This document shows, in pieces, positions 54,099 through 63,102 of a stretch of DNA of 64,000 nucleotides. The DNA is from Legionella jamestowniensis. Lineage in GTDB: Bacteria > Pseudomonadota > Gammaproteobacteria > Legionellales > Legionellaceae. Under the pieces are notes generated by a model, which did not search any database, had not been told where the DNA came from, and worked only from the letters and a program-made list of their open reading frames with translations. A program made the translations under genes and the position numbers. How positions within the stretch are numbered: the first letter of the stretch is position 1; the number at the start of each line of letters is the position of its first letter. The stretch spans positions 124,001 to 188,000 of the forward strand of contig NZ_LNYG01000001.1 in the NCBI RefSeq assembly GCF_001467745.1, written 5' to 3'.

Positions 54099-55103
54099 TT
54101 ACTGCGGTTGTACCGTAGTTGTGGTTGAAGGCGATATGGTACCACTATCCGGCATTACCTGGGGTGAGGTTGCAGGGGCATTGACATTGCGGGGCATGGC
54201 TATCATTTGCATGATACCCAAATCACCAGAAACTTTGCGGCCCACGACTAAATTTACAGTGAGAGGTTGCGTCAGCTTTTCTTTATTATTTTGGTAAACT
54301 ACTTGCACAGGCAAGCTAATTTTCCATTGGTTTTCTTTCACTTCCGTAATTTGTCCTGGACCACTAATCATACTACTTACCATTAATTGCTGAGACTTAA
54401 TGGCATTAAGATTTCCTGATTTTTGCAAAGCATCATTAAAGCCCTGCCAACCCAAATCTGTATAGCAGAGTTTAAGCGCCGCAAGCTGTGAATCCATCGT
54501 GTTATAGTCAAAATCAAAGGACTGGACGGTTGCTTTTTCTGCCCATTTTAATACCAGTGCTTGATCTACCGTTGCGACAGAGGGAGGAATGCGATAATTA
54601 CAATCAAGAGGGTCTGTCGTTTTAACCGCCCCAGGCTGTGCATTTTGTGGGGTTGGATGAGTGACCGTTGTTGTGGTCGTTGTTGTTTGGGTAGCAGCAG
54701 GTACTGGTTGAGTATTTACAACATTACCCGTTGTAGTTGTAGTTTGACTCGTTGAGTCCTGGGTTTGAGTTGTTGACACGGCACCTTGAGAGCTTGATGT
54801 GTCTGTAGCTGGAGTTGGTTCTTGAGTAGGTGAGGGTGTATTTTGTGGTGTTGGCACGCCTTGCGGATTGGGCACTTCCGGACCTTGCGGATTTGGAACT
54901 TGAACGCCACTACTCGTTGGAGCAACGGTTTGGGAGGCCAATCTTTGTTTCTGTATAGTATTTGTTTCAGTAACAGCATCATGCATAGGCATACTATCTT
55001 GTATGGCAGCTACCAGATTCTCACGGGTTTGCTCAGGGCTTTCAGCATATACCGAAGTACATAAAATACTTATTAATCCTGCATACAGCATGGATTTATT
55101 CAT
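54099..55103 (-). CDS. Second IcmL/DotI-domain protein, signal-peptide form
   Basis: 334 residues. A signal peptide (MNKSMLYAGLISILCTSVYA) is followed by a Pro/Thr/Gln-rich linker (about 60-170, with the V-P-N-P-Q-G repeats) and a DotI/IcmL-like domain (about 175-310): L-K-W-A-E-K-A-T-V-Q-S-F-D-F-D-Y, L-G-W-Q-G-F-N-D-A-L-Q, G-N-L-N-A-I-K. The matching stretches of icmL in this window are W-A-N-Q-A-A-I-A-A-F-T-Y, E-G-W-T-Q-F-L-N-A-L-Q, N-N-L-D-A-V-K. It lacks the membrane anchor and would be soluble or membrane-associated in the periplasm. IcmL-like paralogues are known in Legionella. It may be co-transcribed with the FadL-like gene 58 bases away. Confidence 0.85.
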   Translation of the reverse strand: MNKSMLYAGLISILCTSVYAESPEQTRENLVAAIQDSMPMHDAVTETNTIQKQRLASQTVAPTSSGVQVPNPQGPEVPNPQGVPTPQNTPSPTQEPTPATDTSSSQGAVSTTQTQDSTSQTTTTTGNVVNTQPVPAATQTTTTTTTVTHPTPQNAQPGAVKTTDPLDCNYRIPPSVATVDQALVLKWAEKATVQSFDFDYNTMDSQLAALKLCYTDLGWQGFNDALQKSGNLNAIKSQQLMVSSMISGPGQITEVKENQWKISLPVQVVYQNNKEKLTQPLTVNLVVGRKVSGDLGIMQMIAMPRNVNAPATSPQVMPDSGTISPSTTTTVQPQ

Positions 55104-55117
55104 TGAAACACTCCTTA

Positions 55118-56080
55118 TTAATAATAATCCAATAATTCTGCAACTAAATTTGCAGAAAGGCGTATTGTTTTCTGCTCGCTGTCGAGTGGCGGCGAAAGTT
55201 CAGCTACATCAAAACTTACAACTTTGCCAGTTTGTAAGATGTATTTCAACAGGGGGAGTGCCTGCCATGGGGTTAAACCCATGGGTTGAGGTGCACTAAC
55301 CCCTGGGGCAAAACATTCAGCAAATACATCAAGGCAGACTGTTAAATAAATCGCATCATGATTTAATAAAAAAGAATCAAGAAACGCTGTTTGCCAGGCG
55401 GTATTTTCCGTCTGAATTTGTTCTGCAGTAAGAAAAGAAACATTTAACGTATCTGCAGCCTCAAAAAGGCTCTTCGTATTGGCCAGTGCCTGGATACCCA
55501 AACAACAATAATTAAAAGGCAATTGATTCTGCTCGCAAAACTGGGCAATCTGGCGAAAGGGAGTACCGGATGTTCCATAATTTTCTTTTACTAAGGGTCG
55601 TAAATCAAAATGGGCATCAAAATTGATTATTCCAAGCTTGGGGTAGGAGGAAACCAGTCCTAAGAAGTGTCCCCAGGCAATTTCATGGCCGCCACCCAAA
55701 ACAATCGTTTTGTATTGTTTCTTTTGTAGATAAGAAACTAACTTTGCAAGCTGCGCTTGAGCTTCTTCTAATTGATGATCATTGCAAACAATATTACCCA
55801 CATCAAACAACTGCTTGCTGGTATGACAGGGTAGTTTGGCAAATTGCTCCCGTAGTTTTAAAGGACCAAATTGCGCCCCTATACGTCCTTCATTACGTTT
55901 TATGCCTTCATCACTGCAAAATCCAAGAATCGCGATATCATTTTGTCCATCACTTAACTGTTGCAACGACAAATCGATCAGATTAACTCGTTGAAAAAAG
56001 CGTTCGCCTGGCAGACTATCCTTACGTCCCTGCCAAAGTGAAAAATCTGGCGGATTATAATGTAAAAGATCAAGTGGCAT
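55118..56080 (-). CDS. hutG: Formimidoylglutamase (arginase family)
   Basis: 320 residues, typical of HutG. The manganese-binding motifs are seen in G-G-G-H-E-I-A-W-G-H, F-D-A-H-F-D-L-R-P and C-L-D-V-F-A-E-C-F-A-P-G, with the P-G-V-S-A-P-Q-P-M-G-L loop. It hydrolyses N-formimidoyl-L-glutamate to glutamate and formamide in histidine degradation. The partner hutI lies about 7 kb away on the + strand at the right edge, with an unrelated giant gene between. A perfect 43-bp palindrome lies upstream of the start. Confidence 0.92.
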   Translation of the reverse strand: MPLDLLHYNPPDFSLWQGRKDSLPGERFFQRVNLIDLSLQQLSDGQNDIAILGFCSDEGIKRNEGRIGAQFGPLKLREQFAKLPCHTSKQLFDVGNIVCNDHQLEEAQAQLAKLVSYLQKKQYKTIVLGGGHEIAWGHFLGLVSSYPKLGIINFDAHFDLRPLVKENYGTSGTPFRQIAQFCEQNQLPFNYCCLGIQALANTKSLFEAADTLNVSFLTAEQIQTENTAWQTAFLDSFLLNHDAIYLTVCLDVFAECFAPGVSAPQPMGLTPWQALPLLKYILQTGKVVSFDVAELSPPLDSEQKTIRLSANLVAELLDYY

Positions 56081-56197
56081 TAGATCCCGACTCTAAGATG
56101 ATATTCTTGTCAATTAAACATTCTATAAAAAAAAAGTTTAAAAAAACAGAAAATTCATCAATAAGCCTTTGTACAGACATTTTTACAGGGCGATTGT

Positions 56198-56240
56198 GAG
56201 GCGAAGCAATTCAATAGAATCTATTGAATTGCTTCGCCTC
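56198..56240. repeat. Perfect 43-bp palindrome
   Basis: Two 21-base arms (starting GAGGCGAAGCAATTC at 56198) with a single A in the centre. It lies 35 bases downstream of the 1663-residue gene stop and 118 bases ahead of hutG. The T-run needed for intrinsic termination is missing. The GCGAAGCAAT part also occurs in the repeat at 42.1 kb. Confidence 0.8.
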
Positions 56241-56275
56241 AACTCTCTACACAGTTATGAATTGCACCAATGTTG

Positions 56276-59200
56276 TTATTGTAATTCCATGACACTTTGG
56301 GTTGATGGGGAGGGTTCCCCTTTTTTCTCCTTGGTGGCCTGGTTAAACAACCTGAAACTTTCACCGACCGGTCCTGGTTTTTCAAATTGCGATTCTTCCT
56401 GTAGCGATTTTAAATTTGTGGCTGTATCAAGCTTATTGTTAGTTACAGTCTCTGTAGTCATTGGTTGGGCCGGATGCGAGTCGCTTAATGATTTTTCTTC
56501 AGGTATTGTTGGTAAGTTTAGCTGTTTTGGAGCTAATTTTTGTGTAATTTTTAGGCTTTTTGGTGTGTGATCATTTGTTGTGCCTGTATTCACTGCTTGA
56601 GCTTGGTGTGAGTCATGTAATGAATTATCTTCAGGCACTCTCCCCTCTAACTCGGGTCTTTTTTGAAATATACTTTGAAGCACGCGACGGCCACTGTTAC
56701 TTTGCATCAACACCGCTGATAAATTTGTTTTTTCTTGTGTTTTTCTACAGATAACAGGCCTGAGCAATTCTGTATTTGAAATTTGTTTAACAAGTGCTTC
56801 ATTTTGCCGAATTAATGTTGCTAAAATTTTTAGCCCTTCCTCACCACTACATGCTAACCAATATAAGCAACAAGCACCAGTTTCTTTCTCTATATCAATA
56901 ACCTTCATCCAGGCAGTGGCTGGAATTTCTTTGATATAGTTTGGGTTTGCCAGCAATAATTCGGTCAATGCGGGAATGCCATACTTTGCATGACAGAGAT
57001 ATTGTAGAATTGTAGTGGAATGATTGAATATTGGAGGCCCCATTTTTATGATTAAGTCTTTGGTAGGAAAAAATTTTACAAAGGAACGGTCTTGTCGTAA
57101 TTTTTCGCACAATAGCAATCGCCCTTCATAGGACAGTAGCAGAGCGTACTTAGGCCCTAATGAGAACTGCGAATTTGGAAGGGCTACATTAATATCTGAA
57201 AACACCATTAAGATGCGACTCATACAATTATCAAGGATCCCTGGGTACTTTGAGAATATCTGAGATAGTTTTTGTAAACCATTTCTGCTACGGCTAAAAC
57301 CATCTAAAATACACTGTGGAATTGCTTCTATTCTTGCGTAGGTCTTAATAGTTAATAAGTGTGACGAAAGATTTTTTTCCATCTCCGGGGTTAGAAACTT
57401 ATCTAGCAAGTCACTTAGTCCATAGTGATAAACCAGCCAATACAAAGGTGACGTATTTACAAGCATTGGAGGAGACTTGTCGCTTAATAGTTGTGTTAAT
57501 TGAGCGTAGGAAACTTCTGTTGGTAACTTGGGATTACTTTCCATAAGTTGGTTTAAAATTTTATGTCCTAAAAGATCAGAGGTTAGATAATAAAATGGAG
57601 TGGTATAAGCATATTTTTCAGCTTCTTCTGGGCGTAGGCGTAATAAGTCTGAAGAACGAAGTCCCTTCCTAAGGGCTTTATTTAAATCCAGTAATGTAAC
57701 AAGCAACTGCCGACCATCAGGACAAGTGGTTAACCAGTAAAAAGGCGTTGAATTGACACCTGATTTAATGGCACTTGCACTGGTTATTGGACGAACAAAA
57801 TCCTCTAGTTTTAAATCAGTGGCGAGTTTTTTATTTAAGTCAAATAGGTTCTTTAATACGAGTCGGCCTTCAGCGCTAAAACTCAGCCAATAGAGCGGGG
57901 AGTCGTCTTCGTCCTTAACGTTTAATCCTAAATCATGGGCCGAAATATAATTTGCAATGTCAGGTTTTAATTTCAAAAGCTCATTTAACCAGGTGCATCC
58001 TTCAGCCATTTTAGATAAAGAGTACAATGCACAAGCCCCGCTTTTATTTAGGGTCAGTGCATACGCTAATTTTTCTGCCGGGATTTTAGCAATGACATCA
58101 GGTTTAAGTTCTAATATTCTTTTAAAGACCGATAAATACTCCCTGTCCATCGTCAGCCAATAGAAAGCCATATCGAGCTCTGGCGAAGTGATAGAAAACA
58201 AGGCCTCCATTAACTCTTCAGCTGATAGCTGTGTTATCAGCTCTGGACTTACATCCATCCATTCACCTAATAGCCTGGGTGAATAAAAGCATAACCAGAA
58301 AAAAGGCGAGGTATTTTTAAAATCACCCTTGTCGACGGGTTTCATCAAGACAGGCGACAGCTCTGTAATTAATTTCGGATTGTTTTTTAATATCAATCGC
58401 AATAAGTGAATGTCATCGGAATTATAATTGTCCGAGAGAAGTTGAGCTGTAATTAAATGCATTAGCGCAAAATTATCTTTCGCCATATAACTGGCAGTCA
58501 TATCTAAAAAAGATAGATTCAGCAGGGTGGGATTTTTTTTGAACAAAATCGATAAAATTTCATGACCTTCGGGCCTTTGGGTCAAGTCTAGAAAAATGGT
58601 GCTTTCTTCTTCACCGTATGAATAGTTTTGTGTCAAAAATTTCGGTAATAGGTACCTGGCTATTGCGGGGATATATTTGATCAAATTATGCAGCCTCTCC
58701 CGTTTAAACAACTCCAGAAAAAGAGGGCGGCCATTAAAATCACCCATTAAACCATCCGCTATCATCTTGATGTATTTTTGATTTTCTATGACAGACAGTA
58801 ATAGTTTTTCATGCTGTTCCAGCTCTAGTGATTTTTTATGTTGCGCTGGCAAGGACGCTAATAACTTTTTATGTAGTTCTAACGTAGATAGCGAGAATAA
58901 CTCAGGGTGTTTTAAAACGGATTCCAACAGTTTTTTATGTGACTCTATTAATGTTCTGTATTTTTCTGGAATATGGGCTATTTTTTTATGTTGTTCTAGT
59001 GACACTAACCATTTTTTAAATTGTTCGAGTGCAGAGGTGAACACTTCTTCGGGTTGTTCTAACACAGAAGCTAATAACCTTACGTTATCTTCTTTGGCAA
59101 TAAAATCGATAAAAGGACAGGAATCACCTTTAGGTTGAAAAAAATAGTCATTAATGAGCGGGCTATTAAGTAATTTTGCGAGTAATTTTCTTGAAAAATT

Positions 59201-61258
59201 AGCTGGGAACTTAAATTCAACCCCTGGAGCCCCATGCTTTCCTTTGGCTGGTAGTGATTGGAGATTGGTTTTTTTATTTTTTAGGGCTTCATGATTTGTG
59301 GAAGAGGACTTCATGCTTTGTTTCACAGGTTTAACATTTTCTTGAAGCTTCTCCATCTCAATTCTTTTAGCAATTTCCTCATTGCCGTGTTGGCGTTGTT
59401 TATCCGCTTCTTTACGCCAATCGATTTGAGAATCTTCTGTAAGTTCAACGTGTAATGGCGTGTTCTGATTAACCGTGGCGTTTTGTAATACATTGCTAAG
59501 CTGCAATATTCGTTTAGTATCCTGTACGATAATCAAATTCTTTTTGGTTCTGGTAAATGCCGTAAATATTTTGTTCCATAAAGGCCCGATACTTGAATTT
59601 CTTTGACCTTGCTTAGCGCGGTGTGTTGGTGCAACCAGAGTGCCTTCCTTCACTTTATCCTTAAGCTGCGTATTAGCTTGTTTAAACTCCTCTTTGTCAA
59701 ATAAGCGAAATGCAACAACAGTTGTGTACTCAAGTCCTTTAATTTGTTCAGGCGTAAACACAAGAGGAGTTTGGAAGAGTTTGATTGCTTCGTCTTTAAA
59801 TTCCTCATAAGTAACCACGACAAGTTCTTTCTGACGTAAATTTAGTAGTTCTTCGGTTGCGGAATAATCAAGCCACTGTACAAATCCCGTTTCAGTTTGC
59901 GAAGCACAGGCAGATGAAATTGTTGTAAATTCTTTTTTATCGGCGATACCACCAGTCAAGCTATTTTTGATTTCAATCACTTTATTGGCCAATGTAACAA
60001 TGGCAGGAGGACAGCGATAAGTAGCACTTAATGGCAAATGTTGTGCTTTATAATGACGTTCACTCAACATTTGCAGCAGATAATCGCGTTTAGCTTGCTC
60101 ATCTTCCAGGCTTTGATGCGTATCCATACACGCGGCCAATTGGCTCTCTTTGGCTAAATCGCGTAAATTTTTCAGCTGACAATGTGACAAATCCTGGGCT
60201 TCATCGACAACAATACGTGAATAAATAGGGTTTATTGGCAATTGATAAAGTGCAGGATCAAGATGTTTTGTTTCTTTAAGGTGGTGTAAATAGGCATTTG
60301 CTATCTCTAACATCCACTGCTTTTCATTGGCATCATAAATCAATGATTGACGCTCACCGAGCTTTAAGTAGTTTTCAGGTGTATAAGCTGTAAGAATTCG
60401 TAATTCACGGTAAATGAGAGATGTTTGTTTTAAGAAAGTCTCATATCCTGAAATCGTTTTTTTACGCTGTTTTTGTTTAACATTGTATTGCTTAAACCAC
60501 GTTTGAAAATACGACTCCCCAACCGCTTCTTGCTCTATATTTAATTTATTTAAAAGCTCTATATACGTACAAAATTGCACTGAATTAGGTGGTAAATTTT
60601 GAGCGACAGGTAATTCATGCCAGGCTGTTTCGAGTAGCTTTTTTAAAGGCTCTGATTGAGTAACATACAAAATAGGTGCATCATTATGGGCTTGTTGATT
60701 AACTGCCTGTTCTAAAAGTGAAAGGGCAACACAGGATTTTCCTGAACCAGGTGGACCACTAATCACGGCCGGAAGTGTCGCCCCTCTCGCGATTTGTTGC
60801 TCATCATTGAACTCAATATACATTTGGTTGTAGTAATTAATGGGGGTAAATTGCAATGAAGGCGCTGAATCCGCAGCTTCTTGGTTAAGCAATGGAACGT
60901 CATTGATATCAATGAAATTATTGTTATCGATTTGCCGGTGAATGTCGTCGGCATTTTTCACCAAATAATTTTTAAGTACAGAGGGATTAAAAAAAGCACA
61001 TTTTCTGTAATCGTGGTTTAATACCACGTCCAACAAAAGTAGGTAGGATTTGCCTTCTTTCTCAAATGTGGTAAATATTAAGCGATCACTTTTATTAACA
61101 CGCACACTGTAAACACGGTGGCCATCAAGTTGTTTTAAATCCAAATCAGCGGCTTTGTAATTCCCCTGAATCAGCTTATTGATTGTTGCCTGATAAGGCG
61201 CAAATAAGTCGGCATCCCCTAAGATACCTTGCCAATAATAAACCTTAATTTTGCCCAT
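56276..61258 (-). CDS. 1660-aa RelE-like/SF1 helicase/repeat fusion, effector candidate
   Basis: The ATG at 61258 is preferred over a TTG at 61267. Residues about 1-95 have a RelE/ParE-like core (K-Q-L-D-G-H-R-V-Y-S-V-R-V then D-R-L-I-F-T-T-F). Next is a UvrD/Rep-type SF1 ATPase: Walker A G-P-P-G-S-G-K-S (168-175), motif II V-V-D-E-A-Q-D (around 352-355), a motif IV-like L-S-A-T-Y-R, motif V-like K-G-L-E-Y-T-T-V-V-A and motif VI-like A-F-T-R-T-K-K-N-L. From about 850 to 1480 runs a chain of roughly a dozen degenerate repeats of 40-50 residues, with a core of P-F-Y-W-L-T..G...L..L. The last 120 residues are Pro/Ser/Glu-rich. No relatives come to mind. An effector role is inferred from repeats, size and neighbourhood. 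Confidence 0.7.
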   Translation of the reverse strand: MGKIKVYYWQGILGDADLFAPYQATINKLIQGNYKAADLDLKQLDGHRVYSVRVNKSDRLIFTTFEKEGKSYLLLLDVVLNHDYRKCAFFNPSVLKNYLVKNADDIHRQIDNNNFIDINDVPLLNQEAADSAPSLQFTPINYYNQMYIEFNDEQQIARGATLPAVISGPPGSGKSCVALSLLEQAVNQQAHNDAPILYVTQSEPLKKLLETAWHELPVAQNLPPNSVQFCTYIELLNKLNIEQEAVGESYFQTWFKQYNVKQKQRKKTISGYETFLKQTSLIYRELRILTAYTPENYLKLGERQSLIYDANEKQWMLEIANAYLHHLKETKHLDPALYQLPINPIYSRIVVDEAQDLSHCQLKNLRDLAKESQLAACMDTHQSLEDEQAKRDYLLQMLSERHYKAQHLPLSATYRCPPAIVTLANKVIEIKNSLTGGIADKKEFTTISSACASQTETGFVQWLDYSATEELLNLRQKELVVVTYEEFKDEAIKLFQTPLVFTPEQIKGLEYTTVVAFRLFDKEEFKQANTQLKDKVKEGTLVAPTHRAKQGQRNSSIGPLWNKIFTAFTRTKKNLIIVQDTKRILQLSNVLQNATVNQNTPLHVELTEDSQIDWRKEADKQRQHGNEEIAKRIEMEKLQENVKPVKQSMKSSSTNHEALKNKKTNLQSLPAKGKHGAPGVEFKFPANFSRKLLAKLLNSPLINDYFFQPKGDSCPFIDFIAKEDNVRLLASVLEQPEEVFTSALEQFKKWLVSLEQHKKIAHIPEKYRTLIESHKKLLESVLKHPELFSLSTLELHKKLLASLPAQHKKSLELEQHEKLLLSVIENQKYIKMIADGLMGDFNGRPLFLELFKRERLHNLIKYIPAIARYLLPKFLTQNYSYGEEESTIFLDLTQRPEGHEILSILFKKNPTLLNLSFLDMTASYMAKDNFALMHLITAQLLSDNYNSDDIHLLRLILKNNPKLITELSPVLMKPVDKGDFKNTSPFFWLCFYSPRLLGEWMDVSPELITQLSAEELMEALFSITSPELDMAFYWLTMDREYLSVFKRILELKPDVIAKIPAEKLAYALTLNKSGACALYSLSKMAEGCTWLNELLKLKPDIANYISAHDLGLNVKDEDDSPLYWLSFSAEGRLVLKNLFDLNKKLATDLKLEDFVRPITSASAIKSGVNSTPFYWLTTCPDGRQLLVTLLDLNKALRKGLRSSDLLRLRPEEAEKYAYTTPFYYLTSDLLGHKILNQLMESNPKLPTEVSYAQLTQLLSDKSPPMLVNTSPLYWLVYHYGLSDLLDKFLTPEMEKNLSSHLLTIKTYARIEAIPQCILDGFSRSRNGLQKLSQIFSKYPGILDNCMSRILMVFSDINVALPNSQFSLGPKYALLLSYEGRLLLCEKLRQDRSFVKFFPTKDLIIKMGPPIFNHSTTILQYLCHAKYGIPALTELLLANPNYIKEIPATAWMKVIDIEKETGACCLYWLACSGEEGLKILATLIRQNEALVKQISNTELLRPVICRKTQEKTNLSAVLMQSNSGRRVLQSIFQKRPELEGRVPEDNSLHDSHQAQAVNTGTTNDHTPKSLKITQKLAPKQLNLPTIPEEKSLSDSHPAQPMTTETVTNNKLDTATNLKSLQEESQFEKPGPVGESFRLFNQATKEKKGEPSPSTQSVMELQ

Positions 61259-61527
61259 CGTCCTCAATGCCTATAATTTTTTATTTGGACAATAATAACC
61301 CAATAAGCTCAAAAAAAGGATGGGTACATTTACCCAAGTGAATTATGAGCAATATTTAAGCTGGCTCAACCCTTTTGGTTTCTATAAAAAATATAAATCA
61401 ACTAGTTAAATTCAATTTTAGGCGTCCTCGTAATAACTGTGGTGGATATTTAGTCTGTTAACACTAGGAATAAACGCAAAGCTATGGAATAATTATTAAC
61501 CACTTTTGGTAATATTTGTCTATCTGT

Positions 61528-62016
61528 ATGAAAGTAAAAACAATTTTATTAATGATCTCTATCTTATTTCCTGTGGCCTTATTTGCTGATACTGCGGCTT
61601 GTCCTTTATCCAATGGCATTAATGTACTCACCACAAAGCGGATTTTAAATATTTGTAGGCACGGCACTGTCATTAAGACCTTTAAAGTAGCGCTCGGATA
61701 CAAAGGTGTTGGGAAAAAAAAAGCCGGTGATAATAAAACACCCATCGGTTTATACAGGCTAGCCCATCCAAGGAAATCTACTCAATTTAAAGTCTTTATT
61801 CCAATTCTCTATCCGACTTCAAAGCAATTAGCTGCAGGATACTCTGGTAGAGATGTAGGGATTCATGGGCCAACGCAGTCATCTAGCTTGTTGGGTTGGT
61901 TAAACAACTTACCAAGTTCAACGCGTGGATGCATTGCTGTCGGCAAAAATAACTATATTGAATATGTGGCTAATTGGGTAAAGGCCAATCCTGGGGCTAA
62001 AGTTTTAATTACTTAA
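61528..62016 (+). CDS. L,D-transpeptidase (YkuD family)
   Basis: 162 residues from ATG 61528; a TTG at 61516 is less likely. A signal peptide (about 1-20, ending L-F-A-D) is followed by the YkuD fold with the G-I-H-G motif and the catalytic Cys in S-T-R-G-C-I-A-V-G (near residue 137). It forms or edits peptidoglycan cross-links or links lipoproteins to the wall. No substrate-binding domain such as LysM is present. It is divergent from the giant gene. The following gap 62017-62343 (327 bases) has no gene I would defend. Confidence 0.9.
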   Translation: MKVKTILLMISILFPVALFADTAACPLSNGINVLTTKRILNICRHGTVIKTFKVALGYKGVGKKKAGDNKTPIGLYRLAHPRKSTQFKVFIPILYPTSKQLAAGYSGRDVGIHGPTQSSSLLGWLNNLPSSTRGCIAVGKNNYIEYVANWVKANPGAKVLIT

Positions 62017-62343
62017 TGTAGACGAAAATTTAATCCCGCTTATTCCTTTATTTATTCAAATTATGCCAATTCAATAGAATGTCTGTTATTATCGGGCGCG
62101 AAAATTATCGGAATCCTTGATAACCCTGAAGCAGATTATAAATTATAGCATTGAAATATATTTGTTAGCACAAGGCAAATTTTTTATAGGGTCGTGTAAA
62201 CAACGTAAAGCAATCAAGAACAGGTTCTTGTTTAAAAGTCGTCTAGATTGTCACTGCCATGATTCAATTTTAAAATTTCGTCCTGTGCAGAGATATGTTA
62301 TCAACTCAGGATTAAAGGTTGAGTTGCTATTAGGAGTATTATT

Positions 62344-63102
62344 GTGTTTGTAATCACTGGAGGTGGCAGTGGAATTGGACGTGCATTGGCAAAAAATCTG
62401 GCCATGCAAGGTAAAAAAATATTAATTGTGGGAAGACGTGAAAAAGTGCTTGCAAAGACTGCTTCCTTTTCACCACTCATTTCTTACCTTGCGGCAGATG
62501 TGGCTACTAAAGAGGGAAGGGAGCAAATTGCAACAGCGCTACAGTCAACTGCTTCAATTGAAGGATTAGTGCATAATGCAGGGACAATTGAGCCAATTGC
62601 TCCTATTGCTGAGATTGATGAACTTTCATGGCAACAAACATTAGCTACCAATCTAAATGCCCCCTTGTTTCTAACGCAGTTACTGTTACCTAAACTGAAA
62701 GGACGTGTTTTAAATATAGGCTCCGGTGCTGCCTATTTTCCTGTCACAGGGTGGGCTGCCTATTGTGTTTCAAAAGCAGGTTTATCCATGTTAACCCGTT
62801 GCTGGCAACTGGAAAGCCACGGGACTGCTTTTGCTTCTGTGATGCCAGGAATTATTGATACAGATATGCAAGCTTTAATCCGTCAGGCGCAATGCATGGA
62901 TATAGAAAAACAAAACTTTTTTCATATCCTTAAGGCTGAGCAACGTTTATTAACCACGGAAACTGTTGCGCTTTTTCTAAGTTGGTTGCTTCTTAAGGTA
63001 AGCCGGGATGAATTTGTTGCCAGGGAATGGGACATTTATGATAAAAGCCATCATCAATGTTGGCTTATTCCCCCGCACCAGGTTCCGGAGTGGGAGGAGT
63101 AA
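62344..63102 (+). CDS. Short-chain dehydrogenase/reductase
   Basis: 252 residues with a GTG start at 62344 following TTAGGAGTATT. The Rossmann motif T-G-G-G-S-G-I-G-R (near residue 5), N-A-G (about 77-79) and the catalytic Y-C-V-S-K (about 139-143) with the upstream Ser in I-G-S-G-A-A identify the SDR family. Its stop shares one base with the hutI ATG (TAATG at 63100-63104), so it is in an operon with histidine degradation. The substrate is unknown. A place in the hut pathway is only suggested by the coupling. Confidence 0.88.
   Translation: MFVITGGGSGIGRALAKNLAMQGKKILIVGRREKVLAKTASFSPLISYLAADVATKEGREQIATALQSTASIEGLVHNAGTIEPIAPIAEIDELSWQQTLATNLNAPLFLTQLLLPKLKGRVLNIGSGAAYFPVTGWAAYCVSKAGLSMLTRCWQLESHGTAFASVMPGIIDTDMQALIRQAQCMDIEKQNFFHILKAEQRLLTTETVALFLSWLLLKVSRDEFVAREWDIYDKSHHQCWLIPPHQVPEWEE

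Noticed and set aside
62067..62080. CAATTCAATAGAAT shared with the centre of the 43-bp palindrome at 56.2 kb
   Set aside because: A 14-base AT-rich match without the palindrome arms is likely to be chance.
62117..62353. 78-codon frame in the gap before the SDR gene
   Set aside because: It has no ribosome-binding site, odd amino acid composition and overlaps the SDR start; the gap looks non-coding.
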